Positions 1 to 12,450 are shown, counted from the stretch's first letter. The stretch: DNA of 64,000 nucleotides from Dendrocalamus latiflorus (GCA_017311315.1 CM029658.1:26894629-26958628), one strand, 5' to 3'. Translations and numbers: made by a program. Notes: a model not told the origin generated them from the sequence alone.

Positions 1-717
1 GCAAGGAAAGATTGCGCCGCAAGGGCCAGGCAGCATGCCTGGGGGAGGCTACCTATCTTAAATGCCTTACGCCAACAGAGCATCAGGCGAGTAAGCAAAC
101 ACCCACCCCACGGGTTCATGTGTCTCCTGGTGCCACTAGCGCATCGATGACGACGTTACTCGCCCAGCTCCTTGGAGATTTGGTAGTTAAATTTCCCACT
201 TAGTGGGGGATACAAAGCTAGTAGCTTTTGTTGGTTTTGTGGTTGACATGTTTATGTACAGAGCATTGTCTTGGAGCCTACTAGGGACTTGCTTACTGCC
301 TTATGTTTAGTTTGTCGCTGATGTATTCATCACCTATTGGATGAATAGGAAGAAAAAGCAAATTAGAGGATTGGTAATAACTTATAAATTGAATGGGTTT
401 GCTAAGCATAAGTTGAATGATTTTTTCCTTATCTGTAAGTCGCATTCTCAGTTTTGGATCCAACTCGCAATCGTGCTTCAACTGGACACGGCAGCGGCGA
501 TGTGTTGGGATTTAGGTTCACTGGGGCTTAGGGCTTGGGTTTACCTGGATCAGGATCCCAGTTATAGAGCGAGGGGTTGATGCAGGTAATGGTGGTGGGC
601 GAACGACAATGGCGCAGCCAATCCCTGCTCCGCCATCAACCCAGATGGCAGTCAGTGGTTGGCGGCGTCCTTAGTTCGAGTTAGGGTTTTAAGTGGAGAT
701 GTGCTCGACGGCGGCAG
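1..717. other. Unassigned sequence at left edge
   Basis: I recognise no gene or element here. Open frames are short and have no family resemblance that I can name. The stretch at about 600-717 joins smoothly to 1350-1488 once the solo LTR at 723-1344 and one copy of its duplication are removed, so both flanks were one sequence before that insertion. Confidence 0.4.
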
Positions 718-722
718 GTCGG

Positions 723-1344
723 TGTTAGAAATTAATCTTGTTGTTTAGATGTTTAATTTATGGTCATTTGGTTTCTGAGTAGTAGGGCCAGAGGCATGCT
801 TGTTCATGGCATGGCCCAAGTCATTAGAGAGTCTGCATGGGTTCACGTAGCTGCATGGTACTGTATACGGATACGTATTGGCACTGTTCACGCATACGTA
901 TACGTGCGCTGCGCGCGGGAATAGCTTGATAACGAGCCTAAGTTTGTGGGCACATTGGCGGTGCCGAGAGGAACGGCACGTCGTGCTTATGGCGCAAAGA
1001 ATGGGCGTCGGGAGCTTGCATGCATCCATTCAGTTAGTTGAGTCAGTTCGTGGCCAACAGAGTTAGCGCAGTCTGTTGCTTGGATTCCGGAAGGTGTGGC
1101 CGAGTCAAGAGCGGACGTTGTGGCTTGAGATACGGATCGAGCTAGCTGTATGCATGCGTGTGTGTTTATTTATAGCTTGCATTTAGTCATCTGTAACTTT
1201 AGAGAAGAAAAACAAGAGAAAAGGCACAAGTTTGAGTTTGGTGCCGCAAAACTTTCTGCGTGTGTTCTTCCTCCTTGAGTATTTTTCCCACGAAAGTGCG
1301 AGCTGCGTCCACTGTGATCGCGTGGGTATTTAGCTGGGCCAACA
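723..1344 (+). mobile_element. Solo LTR, Ty1/copia-like, 622 bp
   Basis: The segment begins TGTTAGAAATTAATC and ends GGGCCAACA, so it has the TG...CA ends of an LTR with a short terminal inverted repeat (TGTT/AACA). It is flanked by a perfect 5-bp direct repeat GTCGG at 718-722 and 1345-1349, the usual integrase target duplication. The 3' part (about 1150-1290) has a TATA-like stretch followed by U5-like sequence. No internal coding region is attached, so this is a solo LTR left by LTR-LTR recombination. Assignment to copia rests on general resemblance of the ends and is less certain than the boundaries. Confidence 0.75.
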
Positions 1345-1492
1345 GTCGGGTGATGGCGAGCCGTCGAAGACGGGAGAAGTGGATCGGGGTGGGGGAGGTG
1401 GTTGTGGGCGTAGGGTCGTGTCGGCAAAATCACCACTCTCAGCGCTAGCGACTGTTGCGAGAGGCAGTGGATGGTCAGTGAACCTCACCGGC

Positions 1493-1706
1493 TGTTGTGG
1501 GGATGGTTGTTGAGCTAAAAGGTTCAGTAAAGGACATAAAAAGACGTGAATATTTTTATAATAGTACCCTAGAGTAGATGTATGATTGTAATAAAGGTAT
1601 TATGGTCAGTATAAATATCCCCTAGGAGGAGCAGGGAAAGACAGATCGATTCGTTCCCATACTCTCCTAGTCCCCTCATTTTACTATTTGGTCTATAGCT
1701 ACAACA
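1493..1706 (+). repeat. 5' LTR of the Tat-lineage element
   Basis: It begins TGTTGTGGGGATG and ends CTACAACA, giving a 6-bp terminal inverted repeat (TGTTGT/ACAACA). Its body matches 12859-13001. It includes a TATA-like stretch near 1608-1616. One nucleotide downstream lies TTGGTGCCATCCGTGG, in the position expected of the primer-binding site. Compared with the 3' LTR it lacks about 20 bp near its start. Confidence 0.82.
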
Positions 1707-1756
1707 GTTGGTGCCATCCGTGGAGACGACAAGAGAGCTGCGAGTTCAGGACGACC

Positions 1757-3359
1757 ATGGCTCCTAAGAAAGCGGCGGTGACAACCAAGCGGAAGAGAAG
1801 CATATTGGTGCGGGGCCGGCGAGCGAGGGCTCGTCGAGCGAGGACCCGTTTCCCTCGTGGCAGTGGCGTTCGGCCGTTGTAGGGGGTGAATGGGGCACGG
1901 GCAGCTTGGGTGCTGGCGTGCCGAGCAACCCATGCAGGCGTGACCGCCAACCTAGGCACCGGTGGTGGCATAACCGTCGACTCACACGCCCGTGCCGACA
2001 CAGCTGTCGACCCCGGCACTCGCGTTGACACAGCCGTCGACCTAGGCCTCCGCGTGGACACGTCCGTCGACTTCCCCGGCTCTGGCCCACCTCTGGTGAT
2101 CCTCTACGCCGCACGATTACCGAAGCTCAAGTTGCTGTCGGCAACAACCTCGTGACTGGCACCCTCGCGTCGGTAGGCCCCACCGGGCGTATGGCAGAGG
2201 ATAGTCTTGTGGTGGTCCTCGGCACGTTACAATGCAAGTTGACCGGCCTTCAGAATGCCATGCGAGAGATGCAAGAGGCTCGGGGTCAGCAAACGCCTAC
2301 GGCGATGGCAGTGGATGTTGCAGCTGAGCGAGTGGATAGCCATGAGGTCTTTGTCTCTGGGCCCCAGCACATAAACCCGGAGTCTCCGCTCTCCGCCGGC
2401 TTGCAGCAGTCCCCGTCGCCAGAAGATTTCAAGTTCCCCACTGTTGAATCGTACAAGGGTGATACGGACCATCGGGAGTTCGTGTGTGTGTACGAAACAA
2501 CCATTGTGGCAGCCGGTGAAGATGACTCCACAAAAGCGAAGGGTCTAACGCTGGTCCTCCAGGGGATAGCGCTTTCCTGGTTCTTCACCATTGTGCCAAA
2601 CTCCATATATACATAGGAGCAAATTCGGGACCGCATGTACAACAATTTCCAGGGCAACTACGTCGAGTGGGTCCATGCAAGCCAGCTCTTCGCCATCAAG
2701 CAAAAGCCCTTGGAGATGCTCTAAGACTATTTCAAGCGCTTCGCCAAGGTCTATTGCCAAGTGAAGGACATAAATGAGATGAACATTACCAACATAGCAG
2801 TGTGAGGTCTTCGCCCGGGGACGTTAGCCAAGTATAACGCGCGCAAGTCAATGGCACCGAGGCGACATCTCCGAGTCCAAGCAAGCGCCCGACTCCTCGA
2901 AGGAGGGGTCCAGTCGGAAGCAATGGAAGAACTAATGGCCCAAGTACGTCTTTGACATTGACGGTGGGAGCAACGATGGCGGGAACAATGACGACAACAC
3001 TCCCACTAACTGAGGGCGGGGTCGCAAAGGCCAAGGTCGTGGAAGAGGCTGTGGCCACAATAATAAGGGACGTCGCCATGATGAGCAACAAGGGTTACGG
3101 TGCAATGTGCACGGCTGAGGTGACTACCTCTCTTGGCAATGCCCCACCATCACAATGCTCCGGGAGAGCATCGCCCGGGACCGCGTGGCCCCCAACACCT
3201 GACAACGCCGAGTTATCAATGTCATCACAGGCGGGTCGTCATTGGAATTTTCATTCCAAAGATAGAGGAAGGCCTATGACCATCGCATACACCATGTTGC
3301 CGTGTACCCCGCTCAAGTACCACCAACTTGGGCACACAACAACATTACCTTCACAGTAG
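1757..3359 (+). pseudogene. gag remnant of Tat-lineage gypsy element
   Basis: Frames between about 1757 and 3359 carry a gag-like polyprotein broken into pieces. The basic start (M-A-P-K-K) at 1758 is followed by a frame at 2152-2616 with the capsid-like segment around 2430-2600 (FPTVESYKGDTDHREF and a following LVLQGIALSWF). An in-frame stop at about 2614 is followed by more capsid-type sequence to about 2800 and then a glycine-rich basic region around 2950-3090. This order fits plant gypsy Gag. Several stops and frame changes mean it makes no protein. Confidence 0.7.
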
Positions 3360-3441
3360 CCAACGCAGAGGGATCGATTTCCCGCATCAAGATCCACTTG
3401 TGATTTAGGCTGGCATCGTAGGTTGTGATGTCAAGTGCGCC

Positions 3442-3933
3442 TTGATCAATGGCAAAAACTCCACGGACATTCTGTTCACAGAGGCCTTCGATCAGATGGG
3501 CATCCCTCGGAGTAGGCTACAAGCCCCAGGGGTCCTGCTCCAGGGCTTCGAGGGTCAGCCTCTACGTGCCCTGGGCCAGATAGAGCTCCAAGTGATCTTC
3601 AGCCAAGGGGAACAAGCGAGAAGCGAGGATGTAACCTTTGACATCGTTGATCTTCCCTATCTGTACAATGCTATCCTTGGAAGGCCGACCCTCAATGCCT
3701 TCGAGGTGGTTCCCCATCATAACTTCTTGCATATGAAGTTGTCAGGTCCGCGAGGAATTGTCACCGTGTTCGAAGATCAGGACCTCGCCCGTCGGATAGA
3801 GCTTGGCACCCGAGGCCCTCTTCGCAAGGTGCACACCATCAGCGAGACCTCCGCAGCAGCCGCGGCCTCCCAGGCATGGATGCCCAAACCCAAGCCAGAT
3901 GGTGAGGTCAAGAAGTCTACCTCGACGGCTTGA
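3442..3933 (+). pseudogene. Aspartic protease domain remnant (gypsy pol)
   Basis: This open stretch of about 163 codons has the layout of a plant gypsy protease. The active-site region reads INGKNSTDILF where family members usually have an Asp in the D-G-S/T type motif, so the catalytic Asp seems to be Asn here. The downstream flap and the YNAILGRPTLNAF segment typical of Tat and Athila elements follow. It sits between gag and reverse transcriptase, as expected. The lost active-site residue and the broken neighbours indicate it is inactive. Confidence 0.8.
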
Positions 3934-4016
3934 ATGCCTCTCGGTAGGTCACCTTTGGTGAAGGCCTCACCTCGGAGGCCGAGGGTGCACTTCTCAAGTC
4001 CTTCGCGTTAATTCTG

Positions 4017-4860
4017 ATGTATTTGCGTGGTCCCCGGATGACATCAGGGGAGTGTGCTGGCACATCTTCGAACATCGTCTCGCCATACGCCTTGACACTA
4101 AACCAGTCAAGCAGAGGCTCAAACGCATGTCACTCAAGCACTAGCAAGCTGCCAAAGTTGAGGTGGCGAAGTTGCTGCGGTCCACGTGTCATCCGCGAAG
4201 TCTATCACCCAGAGTGGCTCGCCAATCCAATGTTGGTTAAGAAGGCCAACAGCACCTGGCGCATGTGTATTGACTTCACCAACCTCAATAAGGCGTGCCC
4301 AAAAGACAACTACCCCTTCCCATGAATTGATCATCTAGTGGACGCTACAGTGGCCTGTCAATTCATGAGCTTCCTTGACGCCTACTCCAGCTGTCACCAA
4401 ATCCACATGGCCAAGGACGATGCGGCCAAGACAAGCTTCATAACCCCGAGAGGCATGTATTGCTTAATCAGGATGCCATTCGACCTCAAAAATGTGGGAG
4501 CTACATTCACTCGCCTCATCGCCCTCGCCACCCAATTGGGCAGGAACGTTGAGGCGTATGTCGATGACGTGGTTGTCAAAAGTACAAGGGCTGCCTCCCA
4601 TGCCGGAGACCTCCAGGAAACTTTCGATAATATCTGATGAGCAGACATCAAGCTCAATTCGGAAAAGTGCATCTTTGGAGTGCAAGCTGGAAAGCTACTT
4701 GGGTTCTTGGTGTCTGGCCAGGGAATACAGGCCAACCCTGACAAGGTGGATGCCATCCTCTCCATGGAGCCACCCAAAACAGTAAGAGAGGTCAAGAGGC
4801 TCGCCGCCCTTAGCCGTTTTCTCTCCAGGGCGGCCGAGTGAGTGCTTCCATTCTTCAAGA
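4017..4860 (+). pseudogene. Reverse transcriptase remnant (gypsy pol)
   Basis: The fingers/palm sequence WRMCIDFTNLNKACPKDNYP is at about 4257-4318. An in-frame stop at about 4323 is followed by the SFLDAYSSCHQI block and then the catalytic YVDD motif at about 4557-4568. More stops follow near 4637, and the thumb region continues to about 4860. The order and motifs are those of Ty3/gypsy reverse transcriptase. The stops make it a pseudogene. Confidence 0.88.
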
Positions 4861-4897
4861 CACATCACGCTTGTGACGGGTTTCATTGGAACGATGA

Positions 4898-5868
4898 TTG
4901 TGCGACAACCTTTCGCGACCTCAAGAAGCATCTCGCCGAGCTCCTACTTTAGTCTCTCCAACACCAGAGGCTCCACTGCTGCTCTACCTGGCGGCTACTT
5001 CAGCGACGGTCAGTGCGGTCCTCGTTTTCGAGGAGGGCTCCGTCCAGTGGCCGATATATTTTGTATCAGAGGCCCTCCAAGGAGCCAAGATGCAGTACAT
5101 AGAGTTGGAAAAGCTAGTCTACACACTCCTTATGGCTTCGTGCAAGCTACGGCACTACTTTCTAGCTCATCCCATCACGGTGACATCATCGTTCCCCTTA
5201 GTGGAAATGCTGCAAAACCGGGAGGCTACAGGTCATATCAATAAATGGGCGGCTGAACGGTGCCATTCTCCCTGATCTATGCCTCTCGCACGGTCATCAA
5301 TTCGCAAATCCTTGCAGACTTCATAGCGGAATGGACCCTGCCGGCCCAATCGCATGCCCAGCCACCTGTAGAGCCAGTTTGGAGTCTTCACATTGATGGG
5401 GCCTACAGTGCCTCTGGAGCAGGCGTCGGTGCAGTCATCACTACACCGGAAGGTCACCGGCTGCTCTACTCCGCACGCTTGGATTTCCCCGTCACCAATA
5501 ATGTGGCCGAATACGAGGTCCTCTTGTTCAGCCTCGCCAAGTTCAGGGCTCTCAGAGCACGATGAGTCTTGGTGCACACCGACTCATGGCTGCTCGCAGG
5601 GCATGTCAATAAGTCCTACCAAGCAAAAGACGCCAACCTAGTCCACTATCTGGCCACTGTTTGAGCGCACGAGTGTCACTGTTTGGGCATCACGGTAAAG
5701 GCTATCCCAAGGTCAGACAATGAGGACGCTAATGCGCTCGCTAAGGCAACGAGCCAGCAACTCCAACCGTCGAACGGGCATGTTTTGAGACCCTCGCCGT
5801 TGCAGCCATCCAATAGGAACAACGCCCCCGCCCTGGTTCACCACATTTCCAATGATGGTGATTTCTAG
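4898..5868 (+). pseudogene. RNase H and archaeal-type RNase H remnants (gypsy pol)
   Basis: A first RNase H-like segment at about 4960-5180 reads through FVSEALQGAKMQYIELEKL, the classical region after gypsy RT. A second RNase H of the archaeal type follows at about 5380-5560, starting LHIDGAYSASGAGVG and ending NNVAEYEVLL. Dual RNase H domains mark the Tat lineage. Frames change between and after these parts, and stops occur near 5563 and 5664. Confidence 0.82.
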
Positions 5869-6084
5869 GAGCCTATCCAGGCTTACCTGCAAGGCACACG
5901 TGAGCTGGATGAGCTGCTCCAATTGCGTCGGATTCAGTAGAGCGCACAATCCTTCAAGATTGTCGATAGCATACTTCACAAGCACGGAGTATGTACTCCA
6001 CTCCTTTGATGCGTCTCGCGCCTTGAAGGACAGTAGCTCCTCACCGATATTTACACCAGGCTTTCCGACTCGCATATTGCCCCG

Positions 6085-6943
6085 CACGCTCTCATCAGTA
6101 AGGTGTTCAGGCAAGGCTTCTATTGGCCCACGGCGGCCTTGGATGCACAATACCTTGTGAAAAGATGCCAGGGGTGTCAATGGATGGCTAGGATGGTTCC
6201 TAAGCCACCAACGTCTCTCCAGCCCATCCCGCCAGTCTGGCCACTGGCGCGGTGGGGAGTCGATGTAATGGGTCTGCTACCACGTGCTCCAGGGGATCTG
6301 CGGTTCATCGTGGTTGCTCATGAGTACTTCTCTAAGTGGCCCGAGGCGGCCGCCTTATCTAAATTCACCTCGACGACAGTGCAGCGCTTCCTCTGGTAGA
6401 GCGTCATTTGTCGCTTCGGGGTCCCAAGGGAAATCACCAGTCGACAATGGCCTTCAGTTCGACTCCGCTACCTTCAAAGAGTTCTGCCAATGTATGGGCA
6501 TCAAGCTATGCTATGCTTCAATGGGACAACCGTAGTCCAATGGGGTGGTTGAACGAGCCAACGCCATGATCTCCGTGGGCGTCAAGAAGCAGCTCGTCGG
6601 TCTTCCCAGGGGCAAACGGCCCCTGGAGTTGCCAAGTGTGCTGTGGTCTATTTGCACCACAGCGACATGACCTACAGGGTTCACACCATTCAAGCTCCTC
6701 TTTGAAGACGAGGCAATCACACCAGAGGAAATAAAAGCCGTGTCGAGGAGCGTTCTAGTTCTGGCTCCAAACAATGAACGTGCTATCTTTCTAGACCTTT
6801 TGGACAGCATGTGCATCAGTGCAACCGAGCATGTCTCCAAGTACATGCGAGGGACGGCCCAATCCTACAATCAGTTCATCTGGCAGCATAGTTTCCACGT
6901 GGGGGACCTTGTCCACAGCCTCTGCACACTCTACGAAGTTTAA
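6085..6943 (+). pseudogene. Integrase remnant (gypsy pol)
   Basis: A zinc-binding-like tail (CQGCQWMARM) at about 6166-6195 leads into the core with WGVDVMGLLPRAPGDLRF at about 6253-6306 and YFSKWPEAA at about 6325. After a stop and frameshift near 6398 the second catalytic Asp region DNGLQFDSATF appears at about 6443. The C-terminal part ends near the start of the tandem array at about 6930. This is a typical plant gypsy integrase, clearly broken. Confidence 0.85.
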
Positions 6944-8222
6944 ATAAGATGCGCAGAGTCCACAGTCTCTGCGCGTACTCTACAGAGTCTAAATGAAGAC
7001 ACTAGAGTCCACGGCCTCTGCGCACTCTACATAGTCTAAATAAAGATGCGCGGAGTCCATGGCCACTGCGCGCACTCTACAGAGTCTAAATAAGACGCAC
7101 AGAGTCCACAGACCGCATGCACTCTAGTACTCTACGGAATCTAAATAAGACGCGTGGAGTCCACGGCCTCCACGCGCACTATACGGAGTCTAAATAAGAC
7201 GTGCGGAGTCCATAGACCACGCGCACTATACAGAGTCTAAGTAAGACGCGCGGAGTCCATAGACCACGCGCACTATACGGAGTCTAAGTAAGACGCGCGG
7301 AGTCCACAGACTACGCGTACTCTACGAAGTCTAAATTAAGATGTGCGGAGTACACTGACTCCGCACACACTCTACGGAGTCTAAATGAAGATGCGGGGAG
7401 TTCACGGCCTCCACGCGCACTCTGTGAAGTCTAAATGAAGATGCATAGAGTCCACTACCTCTGCGTGCACTCTACGGAGTCTAAATGAAGACTCGCGGAG
7501 TCAATGGCCTTCGCGCGTACTCTACAAAGTCTAAATAAGATGTGCGGAGTCCACAGCCTCCCCGCTCACTCTACGGGGTCTAAATAAAGACGCGCGGAGT
7601 CCATGGTCTCCGCGCGCACTCTACAGAGTCTAAATGAAGACGCGGGGAGTCCATGGCCTCCACGCACACTCTACGGAGTCTAAATGAAGACACACGGAGT
7701 CCATGGCCTCCACGCGCACTGTACGTAGTGTAAATCAAGACGCGTGGAGTCCACGGCCTCCGCGCGCACTCTACGAAGTCTAAATCAAGTCGCGCGGAGC
7801 CCATGGCCTCCATGCGCACTCTACGAAGTCTAAATAAGACGCACAGAGGCCACAGACTGTGCACACTCTACGGAGTCTAAATTAAGACGCGCGGAGTCCA
7901 CGCCTCCGCGCACTCTATGGTGTCTAAATAAGACATGCGGAGTCCACGGACCATGCTCACTCTACGGAGTCTAAATAAGACGTGTGGAGTCCATGGACCG
8001 CGCGCACTCTACGGAGTCTAAATTAAGACGCGCAGAGTCCATGGTCTTCGTGCACACTCTACGGAGTGTAAATTAAGACGTGCGGAGTCTATGGCCTCCG
8101 TGCGCACTCTACGGAGTCTAAATAAGATGTGTGGAGTCCACGGACCGCGCACACTCTGCGGAGTCTAAATTAAGACGTGTAGAGTCCATGGCCTCCGCTC
8201 GCACTCTACGGAGTCTAAAAAA
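6925..8222. repeat. Tandem array of about 27 units of 48-51 bp
   Basis: The unit reads roughly GAGTCTAAATAAGACGCGCG followed by GAGTCCACGGCCTCCGCGCG and CACTCTACG. I count about 27 occurrences of the TCTAAAT core. Each unit contains an imperfect palindrome (GCGCGGAG ... CTCCGCGC) able to form a hairpin. The array starts just after the integrase end, in the position where Tat-lineage elements carry hypervariable 3' untranslated tandem repeats that can seed satellite DNA. Confidence 0.93.
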
Positions 8223-8230
8223 AGAGACGC

Positions 8231-8560
8231 GTGAAAGCCATGCGCTACTTGAGGCTTTGTCCCTACGCAGACTTCGTTGATGTACGTCTCAAGGGTGGGG
8301 TACGAAGCGCGCTATCTGGGACTTCGTCCCTACGTAGACTTCGTCGACGTATGTTCGAAGGGTGGGGGATGGAGCGTGCTCCGCTCCCTAAGGTTTTGTT
8401 CCTACGCAGGCTTCATCGACATAAGTCCGAAGGGTAGGGGATGAAGCGCGCTTTCTCCAATGCTTTGCCCATATGTAGACTTGTGTCTGAGCGCGTTTTC
8501 CCTGAGGCTTCATCCCTAAGTAGGCTTCATTGGCGCATGTCTGAAGGATGCCACCCACAA
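8231..8560. repeat. Second tandem array, about 70-bp unit, 4-5 copies
   Basis: Diverged units carry the shared blocks CTTCGTCCCTACGTAGACTT, GACGTATGT and GAAGGGTGGGGGATG-AAGCGCGCT. It follows the 50-bp array after a short gap and has an unrelated unit, so two independent amplifications occurred in the same element. Confidence 0.8.
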
Positions 8561-9170
8561 CTCATCCTGCGTTGTGGCATTGGCCATAGCAGTCGCCACG
8601 ACACATTGGTTCACCACAACTTCGATTAAAAGTACAACGCTAAAGGTGTACAACCGCGGGCACGACTGCCTTCAGTCTAACTCTATCATTACATATTCCC
8701 TAACGGATGTGCGCACCCATCCCCAATGCCATAGCCTGCGCTGCACAAGTCGGCCCAGGATTAATGAACGGTCTTCCTCAAGTACCTGCTCGCCAGACAA
8801 GCATCAGCATCACACGGGTTAAACACAATGCTTATCATAAAATGTTTACAAGCTCCGCGAACACCCAAAGAGGTATACAAATGCGTCAATGACCCCACAT
8901 GAAAATGCTAGGATGAGAAGCGTAAGGGCCTCGACATCACACATACTGGTTGGCTGGGACGTTGGAGTCGCACTCGCCGCCCTCACTCCAGCCAGGCACA
9001 TCCTCCAGCCACCAGCCAAGGTCCGCGCTTCCGCCCCCATGCAAGGTACGCCTCAACGCGATCTTCATTGCTCCTTCACCGATGTACTCCCATATCTGCT
9101 GGTGGAAGGCATGGACAGATTGGCGTACGACATGTAGTGCCCTAGACATGGTTCCGCGACCTGCTGGGAG

Positions 9171-9731
9171 TAGAGATGGCAATGGGTACCCGATACCCGA
9201 ATACCCGACGGGTTTTACCCGATAAAGAGACGGGTATGGAAAATTTATGTACCCATGGGTACGTTATTGGGCGAAATCCTCTACCCGCCGGGTAGGCGGG
9301 TGCGGGTGTGGGTATATACTACCCATACCCGCCTACCCGCGGGTAATGAATACCCGCATTAGACAACTAGACATCCCACTCAAATGTTAATTTTATTATC
9401 TACTTGTTGTTGATTGTTTATTTATTTGTCATATGTTGATATGGTCATGTCAAGTATGTTTATGTGATGTACTAATTTTGATCATTAGACGCTTTTGTGC
9501 TTGGCATGTATGATTAATGAATGTCTAAATTGATGATATTCTTATGTGTTGAACCGGGTATGCTTGCGGGTACGGGTTACCCGTCGGGTAGTAATACCCG
9601 CGCGGGTACGGGTATGGGTAAATTTTCCTACCCGCGTGCGGATACGGGTAACCCGACGGGTAAATTTACACCTAGCGGGTACGGGTATGGAATGGCAATA
9701 CCCGATGGGTATTTACCCGTTGCCATCTCTA
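9171..9731. mobile_element. Non-autonomous hAT element, 561 bp
   Basis: The terminal inverted repeats are TAGAGATGGCAATGGGTA and, on the opposite strand, TAGAGATGGCAACGGGTA. The element is flanked by a perfect 8-bp target duplication GCTGGGAG (9163-9170 and 9732-9739), diagnostic of hAT transposition. Subterminal regions are packed with TACCCG/CGGGTA motifs, probably transposase-binding sites. The AT-rich centre has no transposase. It is inserted in the Tat-lineage element. Confidence 0.94.
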
Positions 9732-9899
9732 GCTGGGAGGTCCAAGCCAGGGTTCGCCAACTCGCCCACGTGTAAATAGCCCTAGAAGTGGAGCATTTTG
9801 AGGACCATTTGTGTAGTTGCGAGTGAGCAGTGGTTGGCTCCCTGATCCACCACAGCCTACACGGCAGGTCCTCCGTCCCGAACACCCGAGGAGGGACTT

Positions 9900-12450
9900 C
9901 GACACTGAGCTCGGTCAGAGCACCCTCCAAAGCTTCCATGGAGTTCCAGGCTGACAAGATGCGTTGCTTAGCAGGCCATCTCTCCTAGCCACCTCCGAGG
10001 ACAGCCGGCCATTCTCCTCTTCTAGAGCGACTATCTGACGCAGCAGCCGGATGTGCGTCAGAGATGGCCTTCTCACCCTTTGTCTCCAGGAAGTGGATGC
10101 GTTCATCTTTTGCAACGTCCACTACAAGGGCACCCTCGGCGCATTCCTGAGCAGTCGCAGCTTCTGCCTCCACGGTGGCTAGACGCTCTTGTAAACAACT
10201 CTGCTCCTGTTGCCTCGCTGCTTGAACAGCTCAGGTAAGAGCGAGGGTCGGCACGCAAAGCTAGGCTTAGCAATCAAATAGAACACACCAATTAGACTAT
10301 CAACGTGTGTGTACCTTCATCTCCGTGGCCTCAAGGGCACTCTCCAAGTGCTCTAAACTGCACGAAGATAGCGCGCGCCGATCCAACGCCGTATTCTCGC
10401 AGTCCATGGTCCCTTGCAAACCTCCTATGCCTCCGGACGGGGAACGAAGTCTGCCACAATGAGCCTCCATGACTCTGAAGCAGTGGCGTTGGGGGGGGGG
10501 CAGATCCGAAGACACGTCTGCGGCGGCAGCACCAGCCAAGCCATGAGCGGCTCCGTTGCTAGAGTCCTATGCGCGGCCTAGAGATCAAGGGCAAGCTAAC
10601 ATCGGGGACAGTGTCAAGGAGCATATCAGAGAAAGTCTCATGAAATCGCGAGAGGAAAATGAGTTACTTGTACATGTAACACGGTTTGGGGAGGACGACC
10701 GAAGGTTGTCGGCGCCCATGGATCCCATGGACTGGCCCGCCGAAGTGTCATTGGCAACGGCAGCCTCAGAGCGTACTCTAGGGGCCGCTGTGTCAGTATC
10801 GGACTCGGGGTCCTCCCTAAACGCTGTCATCACCAATCAAAACCCCCGCACAAGCGGCCGTAGGTGGGGGACACGTTTGGGCACTGCTTCACCGCCTGAC
10901 CTTCCAGACAAGCCTTGGTGAGTGGAGCAGCGCCCGTGGTCACAGCGGTGGGAGATTCTCGACCACACATCGTCACTTCAGCCACAGGATTGACCTCACG
11001 TGTGGGTGACGATGGGGCTACACCCCCGGCTGCATCAAGGGCGTCGCTTCCTACACCAGGCTCGGGTCTATCAACTTCGCCAGCCCTGGGACTCACCTCT
11101 GTGCCACCCACGGGATAGTCTTGCGTCGCCTCGAGATCTGAGTCACCATAGTTAGCAGACTTCGACTCAGTCGGCGCGGCGGATTCTTCGACCTCACCCG
11201 CCTCACCCCCGTAGTGGCACTGCGAGTGAACGGCCATACTGCTAGGGGGGATCGCGTATCCTGCAGTGAAGAGGGGGCCTCCGCCCCATCTTCATCACGG
11301 TTGTGTGAACGGCTGCCATCAGACTCAGTGCAGTCTGGCACAGGAATACCGAGGGCTTCGCACAACTAGTTCACGCGGCCAAGGTTCGTTGTTACCAAGG
11401 CCCGTAGGATGTGCTCCTTCGCGGTATACGGCCCTAGGAAGACGGCGCCAGGCACTCCGCGTCCTCTATGGTGAGTATTGCCAAGGGTATATAGCACCGT
11501 CAACAGCGTTCATAGGCAAGGGAGGTAGGCGTGGATGCTTAAGGCGTTCCTACTTGGATCGGCTGGCCTCGGCAGTGAAGCAACACTAGGCCAGATGCCG
11601 TTGTCGTGGGTGGGGCCGGAATGCACATGCCACGGATGCGTCAGCGGAGCCACACCATATAGGTAGTACTCCTCCGCAAGATCCCGCATGTTGAATCAAA
11701 GAGCGACCTCGACGAGCCTTGGGGGTCACTGACGAGGACATATTGAAGTCCATTTACCGCCCTGACCATCTCAGGCTACTGCCGCCCTCTACTCGGTAGT
11801 AGAACCATCGCCGTATTCAGCCTGACTCCCACTTCGTCCTCAATTGAATTTGTTGGGAACAACTTTGTGCACACGGATCGAAGGACGAAGTTGACGTTAC
11901 CAAAGTTGGAATATTCGCTCTCCATGAGCTTCTTCGGCTGGTAGCGAGCGTCGTACAGGAATGCGAATAGCAGGGGGCTAGGCCACACCGTCTCCGCTTA
12001 GAAGGCCTAGCAAGTATACCGTCAGTCGGACGATGGTATTAGGCGTCAGTTGAGCCAACTCCAGCCCATAGAGCCTCAGCACCTTGACAACGAACATTGC
12101 CGTCGGAAAACCAGAGACCGGCATTGAAGTACGCGGCAAACATGACCGTCCCCATCTCAGAGGGGTGGGGCCCCACCTCACCAGCAGCTGGTAGACGGAC
12201 CGACTCGCGATCTGCGATCTTGCCTTCACGAACTAAAGATTGAATCATATCTTCGGTCGCCAGGCTCTGCCCTAGCACGTTGGTGCACACACCGTGCACC
12301 TTCTTCGCTGCATTCCAGCGCTTGTTGGTTGTCGATGAATCCCGATCGATTAGCTCGTACTCCACCTCCGTCGCTGACAAGCCTCGGCAGCCGGACGTGC
12401 CGTTGCGGCTTGACGATGCACCTTAACCGCTGTGACGAGAGCAAGGGTTA
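9900..12450 (-). pseudogene. Antisense ORF remnant of the Tat element (putative gypsy-type transposon domain, PF04195-like)
   Basis: Read on the minus strand from about 12450, a frame-broken protein includes FPTAMFVVKVLRLYGLELAQ followed by LTPNTIVRLTVYLL at about 12150-12010. This resembles the conserved block of the plant 'putative gypsy type transposon' family, in which a short hydrophobic segment ends in YGL.L..LTPNSI. Further parts (FAFLYDARYQPKK at about 11960-11910) and glutamate-rich, coiled-coil-like pieces around 10300-9930 follow in the expected order. Such an antisense ORF is known between pol and the 3' LTR in RIRE2- and Grande-like elements. Stops and frameshifts make this copy non-coding. 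Confidence 0.72.

Noticed and set aside
6925..8222. Regularly spaced palindromic repeats resembling a CRISPR array
   Set aside because: The intervening sequence is part of the repeat unit, not unique spacers, and the array lies in a plant gypsy element with no cas genes.
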